Below, piece after piece: positions 20,794-30,400 of a stretch of DNA of 64,000 nt. The translations under genes were made by a program, and so were the position numbers. The notes under the pieces are model-generated. The model was given only the letters and a program-made list of their open reading frames with translations, was not told where the DNA came from and did no database searches. Numbering within the stretch: position 1 is the stretch's first letter; every line of letters starts with the position of its first letter. Source of the stretch: Elusimicrobiota bacterium (GTDB lineage: Bacteria > Elusimicrobiota > Elusimicrobia > UBA1565 > UBA9628); contig CP096137.1 of NCBI GenBank assembly GCA_023213235.1, positions 1,877,047 through 1,941,046 of the forward strand, written 5' to 3'.

Positions 20794-22479
20794 TTACGGC
20801 TCGGCGCGCTGGCCGTACTTCTTGGGATTCTTGATCTCCGCGTCCTTCACGACGGCGTGCGGGATGATGATGTAGCGGGCGTCGTCGAGCTTGAGCACGA
20901 CGTTCTGCCAGGTGATGTCGACGACGGTGCCCGTGTGCTCGCCGATCGAGACGTTCTCGTCGCCGATGGCGAAGGGCTTGAGGCGGAAGACGACGATGGC
21001 GTTGAAGATCGCGGTCCCGTAGTCGACGACGGCGATCGAGACGAGCGCGCCGCCGAGCGACAGCGTCTTGAGGACCCAGGGCCAGGAGACGCCGACCGCG
21101 TTGAGGAGGAAGGAGCCTCCGACGATCCAGGTCAGCACGGTCGCGCCGAGCTTGGCGACCGTGACGACGGCCGGGTTCCACCCGTAGCGCTCGCCGAGGC
21201 GCGCGATCGAGCGGGAGAGCGTGCTGGCCAGCGAGTTGGCGAGGAAGGCGACGAGGCCCGCCTTGAGGTAGGGGAGCAGGGCCGCGGCCCAGGTCAGGGA
21301 CTTCGCCGCGGCGAGGCCGCCGAGCATCGGGAGGAAGGCGAGCGCCGCGATGCCCGCGGCGGAGAAGACGATCGGCTTCCACAGAGTGGGCGCCGCGGCG
21401 TCGCGCAGCGCGCGCAGCAGGCCGTGGGGCAGCGCCGGCTTGCGCAGCTTGAGGCGGACCTCCTTCGTCTGGTACGTCCCGTACAGCGTGACGGGCGCGG
21501 CCGCGAGGGAGGAGTGGGTGCGCAGGACGTCGCGGCCGTCCTCGCCGGCGAGGACGACGTAGCGCAAGGTCATGTCGCGCACGACGGCCGTCGTCTTGCC
21601 GACGGTGATCTTGTCGCCGATCGTGTACGGGCGCGAGAGCAGGAAGTGCACGCCGTGGAACAGATTGCCCGCGACGTCCTTGACCGCCAGCGAGATCGCC
21701 AGCGCCACGGCCGTGCCGCCGAGGCCGAACGTCTCGGCGAGCGTCGTGCCCGAGACCCCGGCCATCGAGAGCCCGGCCGCGGCCGCGCCGCCCCAGACGG
21801 CGAGCGAGGAGACGAAGCGCCACGTCGCGATCGTGTTGCGCTCCCAGCCGCGCTTGGCGGCGGCCTTGTCGACGGCCCAGCGCACGGCGCGCGAGAGCGC
21901 CCAGGCGCCGCCGACGAGCGCGGCGCCCTGCGCGTACGGCGCGGCGGCGGAGACCCACTGCGGGACCGCGAGGGCCGCGACGGGCGCGAGGACGGCGCCG
22001 CGAGAGAGCCACGAGCGGCGAGGCGCGGAAACGGGCCCGGCCGCGGCGACGGCGTCCGCGTCGGACGCGGACTTCTCGGAGGCGCCGGACCAGAACTTCT
22101 CGCCCTCGGCGCGGAGGGCGGCCGGGGAGGCGTCGGCAGGGCGCTCGCCCTTGGAGGCGGCGGCGGAGCGGACCGCGTCGAGCGCGACGGGCTTGGCGGC
22201 CGCGGCGGGAACGGCGGCCGCGCGAACCGGGACGGCCGCCGCGGGAACGACGACGGAAGGAGCCGCGAGGGCGGGCGTCAGCGCGGGGGCGACGAGCGCC
22301 GGCGCGAGGACGGCGCTATTGAGGGAAGGGGAAAAATTCGTGAACGACGGCCCCAGCACCGGGACGATCGAAACCCCGGCCGGGGCGCGGACGACGCCCG
22401 CCGCGGAGCGCACCTGGGCCGCGGACGGAGAGGCAAGGGTCGCGCACATCGCGCCCGCTAGAATCGCCCGGAATTTCAT
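20794..22479 (-). CDS. MscS-family mechanosensitive channel with secretion-type Ala/Pro-rich N-terminal extension
   Basis: The C-terminal two thirds is polytopic, with two tandem MscS-like segments. The first contains [27 protein letters not shown] and the beta-domain phrase [10 protein letters not shown]; the second contains [20 protein letters not shown] and [17 protein letters not shown]. The first 180 residues are a signal peptide ([22 protein letters not shown]) followed by an Ala/Pro/Val-rich region with SPSL and a late [11 protein letters not shown] motif. These resemble the extension of the ABC exporter at 7937. The chosen ATG (22479) is where a TATAAT at 22492-22487 would start a leaderless message; an ATG at 22488 lies inside that box. 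Intact, 561 residues. Confidence 0.85.
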   Translation of the reverse strand: MKFRAILAGAMCATLASPSAAQVRSAAGVVRAPAGVSIVPVLGPSFTNFSPSLNSAVLAPALVAPALTPALAAPSVVVPAAAVPVRAAAVPAAAAKPVALDAVRSAAASKGERPADASPAALRAEGEKFWSGASEKSASDADAVAAAGPVSAPRRSWLSRGAVLAPVAALAVPQWVSAAAPYAQGAALVGGAWALSRAVRWAVDKAAAKRGWERNTIATWRFVSSLAVWGGAAAAGLSMAGVSGTTLAETFGLGGTAVALAISLAVKDVAGNLFHGVHFLLSRPYTIGDKITVGKTTAVVRDMTLRYVVLAGEDGRDVLRTHSSLAAAPVTLYGTYQTKEVRLKLRKPALPHGLLRALRDAAAPTLWKPIVFSAAGIAALAFLPMLGGLAAAKSLTWAAALLPYLKAGLVAFLANSLASTLSRSIARLGERYGWNPAVVTVAKLGATVLTWIVGGSFLLNAVGVSWPWVLKTLSLGGALVSIAVVDYGTAIFNAIVVFRLKPFAIGDENVSIGEHTGTVVDITWQNVVLKLDDARYIIIPHAVVKDAEIKNPKKYGQRAEP

Positions 22480-22486
22480 GGTTTTC

Positions 22487-22516
22487 ATTATATCAGCGGA
22501 GGCCGCCGGCGCGCAA
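22487..22516 (-). promoter_or_regulatory. promoter of the mscS-like gene
   Basis: Minus strand: TTGCGC (22516-22511), 18 bases, TATAAT (22492-22487). The start codon at 22479 lies seven bases past the -10, so the message should be leaderless. Confidence 0.7.
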
Positions 22517-22524
22517 AAGACCAA

Positions 22525-22554
22525 GGTCCCAGCCCGTCGCGGCAATGGGCCTAG
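22525..22554 (-). promoter_or_regulatory. shared upstream element, copy C (CTAGGCCC-ATTG ... GGGACC)
   Basis: Minus strand CTAGGCCCATTG, 12 bases, GGGACC. It begins 75 nt before the mscS-like start. Like copy A it follows a strong hairpin and precedes a TTGCGC box. Confidence 0.5.
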
Positions 22555-22567
22555 CTATAAAATCAGC

Positions 22568-22595
22568 GGGGCGCGCGCCTCGCGGCGCGCGCCCC
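22568..22595. repeat. perfect 12-bp GC hairpin
   Basis: GGGGCGCGCGCC, loop TCGC, GGCGCGCGCCCC. It lies in the divergent gap between the mscS-like gene and pepP, upstream of element copy C. No T-run follows on either strand. Confidence 0.75.
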
Positions 22596-22597
22596 GA

Positions 22598-22644
22598 TGA
22601 AAGCCGCCCGAGTTGCCGTACGGGTTGAGGGGTGGCGGCTTTCA
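22598..22644. repeat. perfect 11-bp inverted repeat with 25-nt loop
   Basis: TGAAAGCCGCC and GGCGGCTTTCA enclose 25 bases. It ends 15 bases before the pepP -10 box and adjoins the hairpin at 22568. It may be an operator or the upstream part of a structured RNA. Confidence 0.65.
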
Positions 22645-22658
22645 CGTAGATATTAGCA

Positions 22659-22664
22659 TATAAT
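22659..22664 (+). promoter_or_regulatory. -10 box of pepP
   Basis: TATAAT ends six bases before the ATG at 22671, implying a leaderless transcript. No good -35 is seen. Confidence 0.6.
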
Positions 22665-22670
22665 CTCCGC

Positions 22671-23927
22671 ATGAACCATTATCGCGCGCTTCGCCGCGAG
22701 CTCGCCAAGCGCTTCGCCGGCCGCGGCGTCGTCCACCTCGAGGGAGGCAAGCCCGTCTCCCGGAACTTCGACGTCGATTACGCGTTCCGGCAGAACTCGG
22801 ACTTCCTGTACCTGACCGGCGTCGAAGAGAGCGGCTGCCACCTCGTTCTCGACGGCTCGCGGGAGATCCTGCTCGTTCCCCGCGTGGACGCGCACCACCG
22901 CGTCTGGGAGGGCCACGTGCCCGGCCCCGCGGAGGCCAAGAAGCTCTTCGGCGTCGACCGCGTGATGTACGCCGACGAGCTCAAGAAGGCCCTCGGCAGC
23001 AAGCGCCCCGTGCCCGCCGCGCTGGTGCGCGACGCGCTCGACGAGATGCGCGCCGTCAAGACCGAGGGAGAGCTGGCGCTCATGCGCCGCGCCAACAAGA
23101 TCAGCGGCGACGCGCACGTCGACGTGATGCGCCGCGCGCGCCCCGGCATGCGCGAGTACGAGCTGCAGGCGATGTTCGACTCGGCCTGCGTGAAGGCCGG
23201 CCTCAAGCACCTCGCCTATCCGTCCATCGTCGCGGCCGGCGTGCACGGCGCGGTGCTGCACTACCGCAAGAACGACGCCGTCCTGAAGAGCGGGGACCTG
23301 CTGCTCATCGACGCGGGCGCCGAGCTCGGCGGCTACGCGGCCGACATCACGCGCACGTTCCCGATCAACGGCAAGTTCACGCGCCGGCAGCGCGACGTGT
23401 ACTCGATCGTCCTCGCGGCCCAGAAGGAGTGCATCGCGCACGCGCGCCCGGGCGTGATCTCCGCGGACCTGCACGTACGCTCGATGCGCGTGATCGCCGA
23501 GGGCCTCAAGGACCTCGGCCTGCTGCGCGGCGAAACCGACGGCCTCGTCGAGGGCGGCGCCGTGCGGCTGTTCTACCCGCACGGCCTCACCCACATGCTC
23601 GGCCTCGACGTCCACGACGTCACGGGCGGAAAGAAGCGCGTGCTGCCGAACCCGACGAAGGTGCCCGTGCGCTTCGTCGCCAAGCTCGAGCCCGGCTTCG
23701 TGATCACGATGGAGCCCGGCATATACTTCATCGAGGCCCTGCTCAAGGATCCCGTCCTGCGCCGCAAGCACAAGGACTCGGTCGACTTCGCGAAGGCCGA
23801 TTCCTATCTCGACTTCGGCGGCATCCGCATCGAGGACGACGTCGTCATCCGCGCGGGCGGGCCGCCCGAAAACCTGACGTCCGTGCCCAAGGAGATCGAC
23901 GCCGTCGAGGCCGCCTGTGCGCGCTGA
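22671..23927 (+). CDS. pepP: Xaa-Pro aminopeptidase (aminopeptidase P)
   Basis: Removes N-terminal residues that precede proline. The N-terminal creatinase-like domain includes FRQNSDFLYLTG, and the pita-bread domain carries the dinuclear metal ligands: Asp in LLIDAGAE, Asp in AADITRTF, His in HGLTHMLGLDVHD, Glu in MEPGIYF and Glu in GGIRIEDD. Intact at 418 residues. Its 3' end overlaps the following amidase start by 11 bases, so the two are likely cotranscribed. A Pro-rich proteome gives an obvious substrate pool (inference). Confidence 0.94.
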   Translation: MNHYRALRRELAKRFAGRGVVHLEGGKPVSRNFDVDYAFRQNSDFLYLTGVEESGCHLVLDGSREILLVPRVDAHHRVWEGHVPGPAEAKKLFGVDRVMYADELKKALGSKRPVPAALVRDALDEMRAVKTEGELALMRRANKISGDAHVDVMRRARPGMREYELQAMFDSACVKAGLKHLAYPSIVAAGVHGAVLHYRKNDAVLKSGDLLLIDAGAELGGYAADITRTFPINGKFTRRQRDVYSIVLAAQKECIAHARPGVISADLHVRSMRVIAEGLKDLGLLRGETDGLVEGGAVRLFYPHGLTHMLGLDVHDVTGGKKRVLPNPTKVPVRFVAKLEPGFVITMEPGIYFIEALLKDPVLRRKHKDSVDFAKADSYLDFGGIRIEDDVVIRAGGPPENLTSVPKEIDAVEAACAR

Positions 23928-24987
23928 GGCGCTCGCGGCCGCGCTCGTTCTCGCGGCCGCGCCCTCGCTGGCCGGAGACCTCGGGACCGAGGTGACGTTC
24001 GCCTCGGCGCGCGGCGCGCGCTTCGCGGTGCAGGCCGGCCCGCCCGCCCCGCGCGTGCTCTTCGACAGCGGCGACAGCGACGCGCCCGCCGGCGAATGGG
24101 ACGTGCTCCTCATCCAGGGCGAGCTGCCCGATCCGTCGGTGCGCTTCATGGCGCTTCGCCCGGGCGGCGCGACGGTCTGGGTGGAGCTCGCCGTCCACCG
24201 CCGCGCCGACGGCCGCTTCTGGGCCAAGGGGCGCTTCCAGCGGAAGGCGGGGCCGCTGCGCCTGCGCGCCGTCGACGCCGGGATCGCCGCCGACCACGAG
24301 GTGACGGTGTACTCCGCCGAGGTGTTCGCCGACTCTCCCGACGCCCCCGCCGCGGCCGCTCCGCCCGCGCGCGGCCCGGCCGATCCCGCGGCCGTCCCGC
24401 CGGCGCACCACGCGCGGGCCGCGTGGGGCGCGCGCGCCCCGACGAACCCGCTCTCGCCCGACCCGATGCCGTGGCGCGTCACCCTGCACCACAGCGACGG
24501 GCGCTACACCGCGAGCCTCGCCGAAAGCCTGCAGGAGGCGCGCTTCATCCAGGAGTTCCACCAGGACGGACGCGGATGGAGCGACGTCGGGTACCACTTC
24601 CTCGTCGACCCGCTGGGCAACATCCTCGAGGGGCGCCCGCTCGGGACGCTCGGCGCGCACACGCAGAGCAACAACGAGGGCAACGTCGGCATCGTCCTGC
24701 TCGGCTCCTACCACGCGCCGAAGAACCACGCGACCACCGCCGCCCAGCTCGCGTCGGCCGCCGCGCTCGGCCGCTTCCTCGTCGCGCGCTTCGGCCTCGA
24801 TCCCGACTCGCTCAAGGGCCACCGCGACTACAAGAAGACCGACTGTCCCGGCGACCTCGCCTATCCGAAGCTGCCCGAGCTGCGCCGCGCGTTCGACGTG
24901 CCGCGCGCGCCCGCGATCGCGGCCTCTCCCGACTGGGACGGTCAGCGCGGCAGCAGCAGCGCCGCGAAACCGACGACCGACCGGTAG
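23917..24987 (+). CDS. exported N-acetylmuramoyl-L-alanine amidase (Amidase_2/PGRP fold)
   Basis: A GTG start inside the end of pepP gives a signal peptide (MRAEALAAALVLAAAPSLAG), then about 120 residues of beta-rich sequence and a Pro/Ala linker. The amidase domain (about 165-320) has the zinc His in TLHHSD, the GYHFLVDPLGNILEGRPLG block, GIVLLGSY, and the GHRDYKKTDCPG motif with the second His and Cys ligands. It cleaves the lactyl-amide bond of peptidoglycan in the periplasm. Intact, 356 residues. Its 3' end overlaps the convergent uppP gene by 46 bases. Confidence 0.9.
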   Translation: MRAEALAAALVLAAAPSLAGDLGTEVTFASARGARFAVQAGPPAPRVLFDSGDSDAPAGEWDVLLIQGELPDPSVRFMALRPGGATVWVELAVHRRADGRFWAKGRFQRKAGPLRLRAVDAGIAADHEVTVYSAEVFADSPDAPAAAAPPARGPADPAAVPPAHHARAAWGARAPTNPLSPDPMPWRVTLHHSDGRYTASLAESLQEARFIQEFHQDGRGWSDVGYHFLVDPLGNILEGRPLGTLGAHTQSNNEGNVGIVLLGSYHAPKNHATTAAQLASAAALGRFLVARFGLDPDSLKGHRDYKKTDCPGDLAYPKLPELRRAFDVPRAPAIAASPDWDGQRGSSSAAKPTTDR

Positions 24988-25724
24988 GCCGCGTAGGGCT
25001 TCAGCCCGCCTTTCGGCAGGTAGCGGATGAACGCGCCGACGGCCGCGAAACCGACCGCGGCGGACGCGCCGAGTCCCAGGAAGAAAGGCCCCGTCAGGTC
25101 GCCGGCCCCGAGATGCCTCAGCTTGAGCGCGGCCGCGCCCGCGACGATCGGCGTCGACATCAGGAAGGAGAGCTCCGCGGCCTGCGCGCGCCCGATCCCG
25201 AGCAGCAGGGCCGCGCTCATCGTCGCCCCCGAGCGCGAGACGCCGGGCATCAACGCGAGCGCCTGGGCGCAGCCGACGAGCAGGACGGTGCGCGCGCCGG
25301 ACTCGCGCCACGGCCGCCCGGGAGCGTCTGCGCCCCGCCGGTCGGCCCAGAGCATGACGCCGCTGAAGGCGATCAGGCAGGCGCCGATGCGGCGCGGGTC
25401 GCGGAACGCCTCCTCGGCGGCCTTCTCGAGCGCCAAGCCGGCCGCGACGGCCGGCAATGTCGCCAGCGCGAGCAGGCCGAGCGTGCGCGCCTCGGGGCCG
25501 CGCGCGTCGCGCGCCGCGCCGCGCAGCAGGCCGAGCCAGGTCTCGCGATAATAGACGAGGACGGCCAGCAACGTGCCCAGGTGCAGGGCCACGTCCACGG
25601 TCAGCCCCGGATCGGGGAACCGGAAGAAGCGCGGCGCGAGCGCGAGGTGCGCGGAGCTCGAGACCGGCAGGAATTCCGTGAGGCCCTGAATCGTTCCGAG
25701 CAGCACGGCTTGCGCGCCGGTCAT
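24942..25724 (-). CDS. uppP: undecaprenyl-diphosphate phosphatase
   Basis: BacA/UppP integral membrane enzyme that recycles undecaprenyl diphosphate for cell-wall synthesis. Signatures are TIQGLTEFLPVSSSAHL at the N terminus and GVSRSGATM in the second half, with hydrophobic helices between. Intact at 260 residues. The ATG overlaps the stop of the upstream zinc-ribbon gene as ATGA. It is convergent with the amidase, so two cell-wall functions meet here. Confidence 0.95.
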   Translation of the reverse strand: MTGAQAVLLGTIQGLTEFLPVSSSAHLALAPRFFRFPDPGLTVDVALHLGTLLAVLVYYRETWLGLLRGAARDARGPEARTLGLLALATLPAVAAGLALEKAAEEAFRDPRRIGACLIAFSGVMLWADRRGADAPGRPWRESGARTVLLVGCAQALALMPGVSRSGATMSAALLLGIGRAQAAELSFLMSTPIVAGAAALKLRHLGAGDLTGPFFLGLGASAAVGFAAVGAFIRYLPKGGLKPYAAYRSVVGFAALLLPR

Positions 25725-27402
25725 TCCGCCGCGACCCGGGGAACGAGAGCCATGTCGCGGCGCACGGCCTGGCCGACGGTGCCCACCCAGGGCAGGCTGC
25801 GCGCCGAGGCCTGCATCAGGAACTTGCGCTGCTCGAGGTCGGCCTTGCGCAGGGAGCTCGTCGAGTCGAGCTCGTCGATGTGCTTGCCGGAGTAGTCGTC
25901 GTGCAGGATGCGCAGCTGGTAGCCTTCGGGAGGGCCGGCCCGCATCGAGATCTTGAACTGGCCGCCCGTGCCCGTCTCGACCGAAGCGACCTCGTTGTCC
26001 TCGGCGTCGACGAAGAGGAGCTTCACCCCGAATACCCCGCGCGTCGACAGCAGGTCGTAGACGACGCCCTCGAACGTCCATTGCGGGCCCTTGGGCTTCG
26101 CGGCCGTCGCGGCGGCGGGCTTGGGCTTGGCCACGGCCGGCGCGGTGGGCGCCTTCGGGCGCGGGGCGGAGGCGAACGTCGCGGTGGGGCGGGAGGCGGG
26201 CTTCGCGGGCTCCGGGGACGCGGGCGGCGCGGCGGGCGGCGGGACCGGCGCGGGAGACGGCGCGGGCGCCGGAGCGGCCGCGACCGGCGCGGGGAGGGGG
26301 CGGACTCGCCCGGGCGCGGCGGCTCGACGTTGCGTCCCACGGAGGGCGCGGGCAACGACGTCGGCGGCGGCGACGTCGAGTCGTCCGCGATGCCCGGCAC
26401 CGACGACGGCGGCGCGGGAGGCGGCGCGGAGGCGTCCTCCAGGACGGGCGTCAAAGTCTTCTCGCCTTCGCCGCGCTTGCCGAACGGCACGGAGCCCGAC
26501 GGGCGCGCGCCGTGCTGCGGCTCGGGGCGAAGCGCCACGAAGATCGCGCCGACGCTGAGCAGGCCGAGCGCTCCGCCCGCGACGGCGGCGATGTAGACGG
26601 CGGACTGACGGCCCTTCTTGACGTCGCCCGCGGTCGCGGGCGCGTCCTTTCGGGAGGGCGCGCGCTCGGGCTTCTTCTCTTCGCGCGCGGGCTTCGGCGC
26701 CGGCTTCGGCTCGGAGTCCGTCTCCGGCTCGTCGGCGTCCGGCTCGCGGACCGGCGGACGCCGGACCTCCGCCTCGACGATGATCTCGTCGGTGGAGGTG
26801 GGCAGGAACAAGGCCGCGGGGGCCGGCTCGGCGTCTTCCGCCGCGGGCTCGGGTTCCGGCTCCGGCTCGGGCTCGGGCGCGGGACGCGCCTTGGCTTCGG
26901 CGCGGGGGCGGGGGCGGGCGGCGCCTCGGGTTCGGGCTCGGGCTCAGGCTCGGGCTCGGGGTCCGGTACGGGCGGAGGCGGCGGCGCCTTGCGTCGAGGC
27001 TCCTTCGCGGCGGGCGCGGCGGCCTTCGGCTCCGGCGGCTTGGCGGGCGTCGAGAACAGGCTCTCGCCGGGTTTCGGGCCGAGATTGCGGGCCGCGGGCA
27101 GAGCGAACGGGTTGTCGTCGGGCGGCGCGGCGGGAGACGGCGGGACTCCGGGCTTGGCGGCGGGCTTCGGCGCCTGCGTCGGCGACTCCGCGGAGCCTCT
27201 CGCGGGAGGCAGGGAGAAGCCGGCCTGCGGGGGAAGCGGGCTTGGCCGGAGGCAGGCCCGGCTTGGCCGGGTCCGCCTTCTTCGGCGGCTCCGCCTTGGG
27301 GATCGAGCCCTTCTTATTGGCGACGAAGTCCCAACCGCAGGCCCGGCACAACTTGGCCTCGTCGGGTGCGGGCGCTCCGCAGCTGGGGCATCGAGAGATC
27401 AT
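25721..27402 (-). CDS. zinc-ribbon, single-pass, Pro-rich membrane protein with C-terminal beta domain (frameshifted)
   Basis: The cytosolic N terminus MISRCPSCG...CRACGW is a four-Cys zinc ribbon. A long low-complexity Pro/Glu/Lys region follows, including EPEP runs near residues 155-200. One membrane helix (AVYIAAVAGGALGLLSVGAIFVA) follows, then another Pro/Ala stretch and a C-terminal domain (QWTFEGVVYDLLSTRGVFGVKLLFVDAED to LRILHDDY) resembling a carboxypeptidase-regulatory-like beta sandwich. Bases are missing near 27231 (two, five G for seven), 26905 and 26297 (one each, five for six). Restored length is 561 residues. The gene at 52994 encodes the same domain order. Function unknown. 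Confidence 0.72.
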
Positions 27403-27446
27403 CCGTTGCCGCCCGTACCGCGCGGCGGGGCGATTCTACCTCTTTT

Positions 27447-30400
27447 TCAGACGCCGTACGTTCCGTCGCGGCGGCGGCGGGTGAGGCCGACGAGGTACGG
27501 CAGATCGGAATGATAGATGAGGTAGGCGATCGCGAGCGCGGCCGCTCCGCGCAGAGCCAGCATCGCGAGCTGCCGCCAGTCCTCGGGCTCCTTCGGGCGG
27601 TCCTCGGGAAGCTCGTACTTGTGGCGCGCCCCGGGCAGGTAGGTGTAGCTGAAGTCCTCTTCCTCGGGGCGGGCGCCCGCGGCGCGCGCGGCGGCGGAGG
27701 CCGGGACGGGGCCGCCCGCGACGCGGTCGGAGACGGGCGCGTCCGCGGCCGCGGCGGGAGCCAGGGCGGGCGCGCGCGCCGCCAGACGCGGCAGGCCGGG
27801 GCTGTCGCCGGCGCCGAGGCCCTTCATCGGCGTGGGCGACCAGGCCGTCGCGGCGCCGGGGCGGGGACGCGAGCCGTCGAACTGGGAGGCGAGCGAGGGC
27901 GCCGGTTCGTGGCCGCCGCGCACGCCGGGCTCGTTGGGGGCGGCGCGCGAGCCGCGCTTGGCGGGGATCGAGGGGCCTCCGCCGAAAAGTCCGTCGGGAG
28001 AGGCCGCGCTGACCGCGGGCCCGCGCGCGGGGCCGGCGCCGCCGGGGCCCGCGCCGTCTCCTTCGCCGCCGCCGCCACCGCCGCCGCCTCCTCCGCCTCC
28101 GCCGCCGCCTCCGCCGCCGGGACCGCCGCCGCCGCCGAAGCCGCCGAACTTGGGAGCGGGCACCGACTTGCCGGCGCCGCCGCCGTCGCCGCCGCCGCCG
28201 CCGGGCCCGCCGGGACCGCCGCCGGGGCCTCTCGTGTTCAGATTGTCGGGGACCGTGAGGCGGCGGTCGGGCGCGGTCGTGCGGCCGCGCTCGTCGGGGC
28301 TGCGCGTCTCTTCTTCCTGAGGATTGTCGACGACCTCCTCCTGCGGCGGAGAATTGTGGATCGGATCGCGCGGCTTCTCGACCTCCTCGGGATTGGTCTT
28401 GCGCGGAGGGGAGGCGCGTCCTTGCCGCGGTTGCGGTCGGCGTCGGGCTCCTGCATGTTGCGCTTCATGGCCGGCGTGATCGGCAGGATGATGGTGCCGC
28501 GCGCCAGGCGGTTGATCGGGCGCTTCTCGAGCCAGCGCGACTTGCGGTCGAGCCACTCGGCGGCGCGGCGCATGCGCGAGGGCTTCTCCTTGACCTCGGT
28601 CTTGGCCTCGCGGGTCTCCTCGCGGACCTCGCGAGTCTCTTCCCGGGCCTTGGTCTCTTCGCGGGCCTTCGTCTCTTCGCGGGCGCGCGTCTCTTCCTTC
28701 GCGAGGTTCTCCTTTTCGCGGCCCTCGGTCTTGCTCTCTTCGCGGAGATTGCGGCGCTCGTTCTTGGCGGTCTCCTCGGTGCGCAGCTCCTCGCGGGCCT
28801 CGGTCTTGGACTTGCCGCGGCGCTTCGTCTCGCTCTTGCCCTTGCCCTCGCCCTTGGCCTCGACGACCTCGCCCTTGGTCTCGCCCCTCGTCTCCGTCTT
28901 GACCTCGGCCTTGACCGCCTTCGTCTCGACGGGGCCCTTGACCTCCGCGACCGTCTCGGTGCGGACCTCGGCCTTGGCCGTCCTGACCTCGCCCTGCGCC
29001 TTGATCTCGGGGACGGCCTCGGTCTTCGTCTCCGCCTTGACCTCGACCTTGGCCTCGGCCGTCTTCACCTCGACGGCCGTCTTCACTTCGGCCGCGGTCT
29101 TGACCTCGGGGCCGGTGCGCAGCTCGGCGGCGGCCGTGACCTCGCCCTTCGTCTCCGTCTTGATCTCGGGCTTGGCCTCGACCTTCATCTCGGCGGAGCG
29201 CGCGTCGAGCTTCGTCTCGACCGCGCCGGACGGGCCGTTGGCCTCGGCGCGGGTGTTCGACTTGATGTCGGCGGAGTTCAGCTCGGCGCGCGTCTCGCCC
29301 GGCCGGTCCTTGAACAGGTTGCCGCTGGAGATCTCCGAGCGCACGTAGCTCCAGGCGGCGTTCATCTTCGCGCCCCAGCCGACCGGGGCGGGGGCGGCGG
29401 GGGCGGGGGTCGCGGCCGCCGTCGCCTCGACCTTCGGGGTCTGGATCTTCGCGCCCTCGACGACCGGCATGACGGGGGCGGTCGCCTCGATCTTGACGGT
29501 CTCGGCGGCCTTGATCGCCGAGGCGACCTCGGGGCGGAGCTCGATGGCGCCGTTCGTCTCGCCCAGCTTCTTGAGGTCGGCGAGGCGGTCGCGCGTCTTC
29601 TCCTTGGCGAAACCGCGGATCATCATGCCGCCGAACGCGAGGTCGGCCATCGCCTCGCCGGCCTTCACCGAGGCGCCCGGCGTGCCCCAGTAGTCGGCGA
29701 CCTTGCCGAGGTTGTCGAGGGCCGACAGCGTGAACGAGCCGACGACGGAGCCGAGCAGGGCGTACTGGAAGCCGCGCAGGCCGAACTCGCCGGCGGTCGC
29801 GAGCACCTTGCCCGTCGTGCCCGTGGCGGCCGCGCCCATCTTGCCCAGGCTCGCGGCCATCTTGCCGATATAGGGGATCAGGTACATCAGCGGGTTGAGC
29901 ATGCCCTCGGCGAAGCTCTCGGAGAAGGACACGACTCCGCCCCAGAACTCGTGGCCGTTCTCGGCCAGGCGGCGGCCGTACGTTCCCGCGCCGAAGTCGC
30001 TGAGCGCGTCGAAGCGCTCGTCGTCGTTGATCGGGGCCTTCATCGCGTCCGCGTAGGCCTGCGGGGCGCGGCGCTCGGTGATGCCGGCGGCCTCGAGCGC
30101 CTTCTTGCGGCGCTCGATGGCCTGCTTGTCGAGCGTCTCCCGCGCGCCGGTGCCGCCGGCCCGCGCGAGGTACTCGCGGTTCATGTCGTCCTTCCACTTC
30201 CGCCACGCCGCCGGGTCCTTGTCGCGGTCCGGCTCGAAGCCGCCGACGAGGAGCTTGACGCCGGGGTTGCGGCTGTAGCTCGCGGTCGCCTCGAGCAGGA
30301 ACTGGTCGTCGCCCGAGACGCCGTAGGCGATCATGTTGCCGCTGGCGACGAGGCCGGTGTACAGGGTCGAGGCGACGTCGCCGCAGACGTTGAGGACCTG

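Noticed and set aside
28068..28135. GCC/CCG microsatellite as a regulatory repeat
   Set aside because: It encodes a poly-Gly run within the giant protein, in frame on the minus strand.
28560..28720. CRISPR or satellite DNA
   Set aside because: The repetition is a degenerate protein repeat (REETKA-type) in one reading frame, with no uniform repeat and spacer.
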